Below are positions 7,354 through 10,027 of a stretch of 10,027 bases of DNA, one piece after another. The number at the start of each line of letters is the position of its first letter. The stretch's first letter is position 1. The notes under the pieces are model-generated. The model did not search any database and was not told the DNA's origin. It worked only from the letters and a program-made list of their open reading frames with translations. Both the position numbers and the translations under genes were made by a program. This DNA comes from Verrucomicrobiales bacterium (lineage in GTDB: Bacteria > Verrucomicrobiota > Verrucomicrobiia > Verrucomicrobiales > DEV007). The stretch covers positions 1 through 10,027 of the forward strand of contig JAGNMT010000084.1 of assembly GCA_017991025.1 (NCBI GenBank), written 5' to 3'.

Positions 7354-8844
7354 TCACCACGCCGCCATTGCCTCAAACAATCCCCTTTGCAACGTCTGCA
7401 CGGCAGATGAATCGGCATAATGATTCACGATGAGCGCAAAACTGAGTCGCTGCCCCGATGCCGTGTCGAGCAGGCCGGTGTAGGACCTCACCGCAGACAT
7501 CGCCCCCGCCTTAAAACGCAGGGCACCGTCTAGAGCCACGAGCAGGGATTCCACATACTCCTTGCCTCTCGGACCGGTGCTAACAAGATATTGCAAGTGC
7601 GCCAGCGCCCGCGGCGTGATGAAGTCCGCACGAGCCAAGCCGGAACCATCAACCATGCGCAAACCGGAAAGATCGATCCCCCGCTGTTCCCAGTGTTTCC
7701 GAATCGCCTCATCGGGTGGCAATCCGGTCTCAAGGCCGAGCGTGCGGAAGACACATTCCGTTTCGTGATTATCCGAAGTGGCGTGAATGCTGGTGATGAT
7801 ATCAAGCAGAGGCGGCGACTGATGGACCAAAAGTTCCTCTCCAATGACTGGCACAGGTAGATTCTTAAGAAGAAGATCGCCCGCGCCGACGGCCTCCCCC
7901 CCTACCTTGATCCCGGCGGCGAGGAGTGCTTCCCGCAAATGAAACGCCGCGAATTTTTCCGGATCGGGCACAGCCCCTGTAACGATCATTTCCCCTCCCG
8001 GAGGAACCGTTCCCCGGAGGTGCATCACCGAGGCCCGCTCCCCGCCATGAATGACAATGCCGTCACCCGAACCCTCCGATCCGGTGATACTCTGGTTCAA
8101 CCATTCCACGCCGGGCACCCCGGGGAATATCTCGCCGAGCGAGGTAGGCTCACCTTCCTTTTCGCCCGGCTTCAGCACCGCCGTGAACCGGTTATGTTCG
8201 AGGTTCAAACCCGCGACAGGGCTGCCATAGCCGTTCCCGATGTCACCCCAGTTCCAGAAGTCAGCAAAGGGTGAGCCCGGAAACAATCGTCCGTCGCCGA
8301 TGACCCGCCCCGGAATAGTAAGCAGACCCGCTTTTACAAGTCCCTCCACCCAGGTCTGGAAGTCCTTGATCGCGAGCATGGGATCACCGCCACCCACCAG
8401 AATAAGATCGCCTTCCGTCCCGCTGTCTTTGAGCGGAACACTCACTCCGAGGCGGGTTTTGAAACGAAAATCAGGACCCAAAACCTCCAGCGCCGTCGCG
8501 GTAGTCAAGGTCTTGAGCGAGGATGCCGGGATCTGCGCGACGTCGGCACGATGTTCATAAATCGTTTTACCCGAGGGGTCGATCAGGCAGAATCCGATCG
8601 CCGCACCTGCCATCCCCGGGTCAGACTTCGCGGCATCGATCACGGCGTCAAAGGCAACGAGACGCGCATCGGGCTCGGGTTCCTTTATCGGCTCGGGAAC
8701 GGCCGGCACTTGAATAACTTCAACCGGGGTATCCGTTACTATCGGCGACCGGGGTTCGGCAGGAGGCCCCGGAACACTCCAGCGCAACACCAGAGAGACC
8801 GTCAACGCCACCGCAAGAGCACCGATGATAACATTCTTAAGCAT
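7354..8844 (-). CDS. dacB: D-alanyl-D-alanine carboxypeptidase/endopeptidase, PBP4 (S13) family
   Basis: Class C penicillin-binding protein that removes the terminal D-Ala from peptidoglycan stem peptides and may cut D,D-cross-links. The ATG at 8844 gives 496 residues; a GTG directly before it adds one, and residue numbers here include it. Residues 4-21 form an uncleaved-looking membrane anchor or signal (VIIGALAVALTVSLVL), followed by a proline- and glutamate-rich linker to about 58. The active-site motifs are SSLK (Ser109, Lys112), SDN (358-360, in HATSDNHETE) and KAG (446-448), where most relatives have KTG or KSG. VDGSGLARADFITPRAL (399-415) and RSYTGLLDTASGQRLSFALIVN are also typical of S13. 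It lies downstream of the YpfJ-type gene on the same strand, 94 bases away, and faces the dipeptidase gene tail to tail. Family call is strong; the symbol is by family only. Confidence 0.92.
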   Translation of the reverse strand: MLKNVIIGALAVALTVSLVLRWSVPGPPAEPRSPIVTDTPVEVIQVPAVPEPIKEPEPDARLVAFDAVIDAAKSDPGMAGAAIGFCLIDPSGKTIYEHRADVAQIPASSLKTLTTATALEVLGPDFRFKTRLGVSVPLKDSGTEGDLILVGGGDPMLAIKDFQTWVEGLVKAGLLTIPGRVIGDGRLFPGSPFADFWNWGDIGNGYGSPVAGLNLEHNRFTAVLKPGEKEGEPTSLGEIFPGVPGVEWLNQSITGSEGSGDGIVIHGGERASVMHLRGTVPPGGEMIVTGAVPDPEKFAAFHLREALLAAGIKVGGEAVGAGDLLLKNLPVPVIGEELLVHQSPPLLDIITSIHATSDNHETECVFRTLGLETGLPPDEAIRKHWEQRGIDLSGLRMVDGSGLARADFITPRALAHLQYLVSTGPRGKEYVESLLVALDGALRFKAGAMSAVRSYTGLLDTASGQRLSFALIVNHYADSSAVQTLQRGLFEAMAAW

Positions 8845-8938
8845 CACTTGAGACTAACGCAGGACTCCTGAAGTCGCATCGGAAAAGGTCCCTCGCAGGA
8901 TTACCGAAAAACCAAATCTCCCCCGGGGTCCACTCAAA

Positions 8939-9832
8939 TCAGAGTGACTCGTATCGCCCGGTGAATGTGTCACCCCCTTCAATACGCCCGCTTTTCATCC
9001 CCTTCATGAACCAGCGCATACGCTGATCCGAAGTGCCATGGGTAAAGGAATGAGGCACCACTCGCCCCTGGGATTTCTGCTGGATCGCGTCATCCCCGAT
9101 CGAGTTGGCGGCGCGCATCGCCTCCTCGACGTCGCCCTTTTCAAGATAGTCCTGACTCTGATTTGCCCAGACTCCCGCGTAATAGTCCGCCTGGAGTTCG
9201 AGCCGCACCGAGTACTGATTGTACTCCGGTCGACCCCGCATCGCGCTGACCTTGTCCGACGTCCCGAGCAGATTCTGAACGTGATGCCCGACCTCGTGAG
9301 CGAGCACATAGGCCTGAGCAAAATCGCCCGGCGCCTTGAAAGTCTGCGCGAGCTCCTCATAAAAACTCAGATCAATATAAATCTTGCGATCTGCCGGACA
9401 GTAAAAGGGGCCCATCGCCGCGCTTCCTCCCCCGCAACCTGTCTGGATCATCTTACGATAAACCACGAGCGTCGGCGGTGTATACTCCTGACCGAGACGG
9501 GCAAACTCCTCCGTCCATACTTCTTCGGTGCCCGCGAGCACGACGGTGACGAACTGGTAAAGTTCCTTTTCCTCCTCGGTCTCCACGAGCGCGGTCGAGC
9601 CACCCGTTGTGATGGTGCCGTCCTGCAGCAGCCGGGACGGGTCGACGATTCCGAGCTGCCAGAGAACGATCACCGCAACAGCAGCGATGATGATCCCTTT
9701 GATCCCGAAACGGCTGCCGATCATCGAGAGAATATTGAGGCCCATGCCACTCGACATCCCCGCTCCGCCGCCCCCTGAAGAAGACCGCCGGTCCTCAACG
9801 TTGTCACTCGATCGTCTTCCCTTCCATTGCAT
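8939..9832 (-). CDS. ypfJ: YpfJ-type neutral zinc metallopeptidase, membrane anchored
   Basis: Member of the putative neutral zinc metallopeptidase family (Zn_peptidase, PF04228), 297 residues, close to the roughly 287 of E. coli YpfJ. The ATG at 9832 is chosen because MQWKGRRSSDNVEDRR is the family's conserved N-terminus; the frame continues upstream to 9892 but that would place translated codons inside the likely promoter. A glycine/serine-rich stretch leads to one membrane segment near residues 44-62 (GIKGIIIAAVAVIVLWQLG). The catalytic part has TGCGGGSAAMGPFYCPADRK (131-150), the zinc motif HEVGH (179-183, in VLAHEVGHHVQNLLG) and LELQADYYAGVWA with Glu212 and Asp216 as probable further ligand and helix residues. 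HGTSDQRMRWFMKG closes the domain. Substrate is unknown in the family. The PBP4-type gene follows on the same strand. Confidence 0.93.
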   Translation of the reverse strand: MQWKGRRSSDNVEDRRSSSGGGGAGMSSGMGLNILSMIGSRFGIKGIIIAAVAVIVLWQLGIVDPSRLLQDGTITTGGSTALVETEEEKELYQFVTVVLAGTEEVWTEEFARLGQEYTPPTLVVYRKMIQTGCGGGSAAMGPFYCPADRKIYIDLSFYEELAQTFKAPGDFAQAYVLAHEVGHHVQNLLGTSDKVSAMRGRPEYNQYSVRLELQADYYAGVWANQSQDYLEKGDVEEAMRAANSIGDDAIQQKSQGRVVPHSFTHGTSDQRMRWFMKGMKSGRIEGGDTFTGRYESL

Positions 9833-9860
9833 AATCGCCAGTGGTAAATTGCTCCCCCAT

Positions 9861-9888
9861 CCTATACGGGAAATCGGGCCGCGGTCAA
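9861..9888 (-). promoter_or_regulatory. Likely sigma70-type promoter for the YpfJ-type gene
   Basis: On the minus strand, TTGACC (9888-9883) is followed after 16 bases by TATAGG (9866-9861), a good -35 and a fair -10. Transcription would start near 9854, giving a leader of about 22 bases before the ATG at 9832. It sits correctly between the upstream gene's stop (9948) and the start. The leader has GGGGGAG at its very 5' end, too far from the ATG to be a normal Shine-Dalgarno site. Consensus match only; no experimental support. Confidence 0.5.
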
Positions 9889-9947
9889 TCAATCTGGAGA
9901 GGGAAAGCAGTCCTCAAGGAGTCGATCTCTCCATGGAGCATTACACT

Positions 9948-10027
9948 CTACTTCGGCAACGGAACCTGAACCGGATATCTCAAATAAGCAATGAGATCCC
10001 GCACCTGCCCTTCCTCAAAGGCGAGAA
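9948..10027 (-). CDS. C-terminal fragment, probable c-type cytochrome of PVC type
   Basis: Only the last 25 complete codons are in the window, ending with TAG at 9950-9948. The readable end is LAFEEGQVRDLIAYL followed by RYPVQVPLPK. The pattern E/D-x-x-V-R-D-L-I-A-Y-L is the terminal helix of cytochrome c domains that monitor or carry redox centres, and the P-x-Q-V-P-L-P ending is common in large cytochrome-containing proteins of Verrucomicrobiota and Planctomycetota. The haem motif itself would be beyond the right edge. It is followed by the YpfJ-type gene on the same strand, which seems to have its own promoter, so cotranscription is not required. Confidence 0.7.
   Translation of the reverse strand, partial: LAFEEGQVRDLIAYLRYPVQVPLPK

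Noticed and set aside
8845..8938. Possible terminator or promoter in the gap between the metallopeptidase and PBP4-type genes
   Set aside because: CCCCGGGG followed later by a T-run on the minus strand has no loop and no adjacent U-tract, and no paired -35/-10 was found.
9038..9778. 246-codon + strand open frame opposite the zinc metallopeptidase
   Set aside because: The minus strand carries HEVGH and the conserved N-terminus of a known family; the + frame shows no recognisable domain.
9929..9938. Perfect 10-base palindrome CTCCATGGAG after the cytochrome-type stop
   Set aside because: Short, single copy and without a T-run; consistent with chance.

Overview
The window looks like chromosomal DNA from a GC-rich member of the PVC superphylum, most likely Verrucomicrobiota (a planctomycete is the main alternative). 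The best evidence is the adjacent pair of a multidomain DUF1587/1595/1592/1588/1585 protein with two haem-binding CxxCH motifs and a Tat-exported DUF1552 protein, which is typical of Verrucomicrobiota and Planctomycetota. A PQQ-type propeller with an N-terminal W-P-x-F-R-G-x-N signature and a cytochrome C-terminus ending in P-V-Q-V-P-L-P point the same way. No rRNA, tRNA, CRISPR array, insertion sequence or phage gene was seen.

Left part (1-5197, all + strand): the C-terminal two thirds of a GH81 endo-beta-1,3-glucanase cut by the window edge, then the 826-residue haem protein, then the DUF1552 protein. The genes are close together (71 and 35 bases apart) and may be cotranscribed. The inferred picture is attack on beta-1,3-glucan outside the cytoplasm beside an exported cytochrome-type protein and partner of unknown function.

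Middle (5198-5387): a 190-base gap with two arrays of 7-base tandem repeats in opposite orientation (5207-5253 and 5338-5378). The second ends only nine bases before the next start codon.

Right part (5388-10027): a + strand gene encoding a VanX/DdpX-type D-Ala-D-Ala dipeptidase (M15D) joined in one open frame to a PQQ-like beta-propeller. It converges, with a 19-base gap, on a minus-strand PBP4/DacB-type D,D-carboxypeptidase (S13). Upstream of that, on the same strand, is a YpfJ-type membrane-anchored zinc metallopeptidase with a plausible sigma70-type promoter. The right edge holds the last 25 codons of a minus-strand gene, probably a c-type cytochrome. The dipeptidase and carboxypeptidase act on the same peptidoglycan peptide ending, so this part has a cell-wall-turnover character.

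No wholly new system is evident. The most unusual items are the dipeptidase-propeller fusion and the inverted heptamer arrays before it. Every assignment comes from reading motifs; no database search was run.
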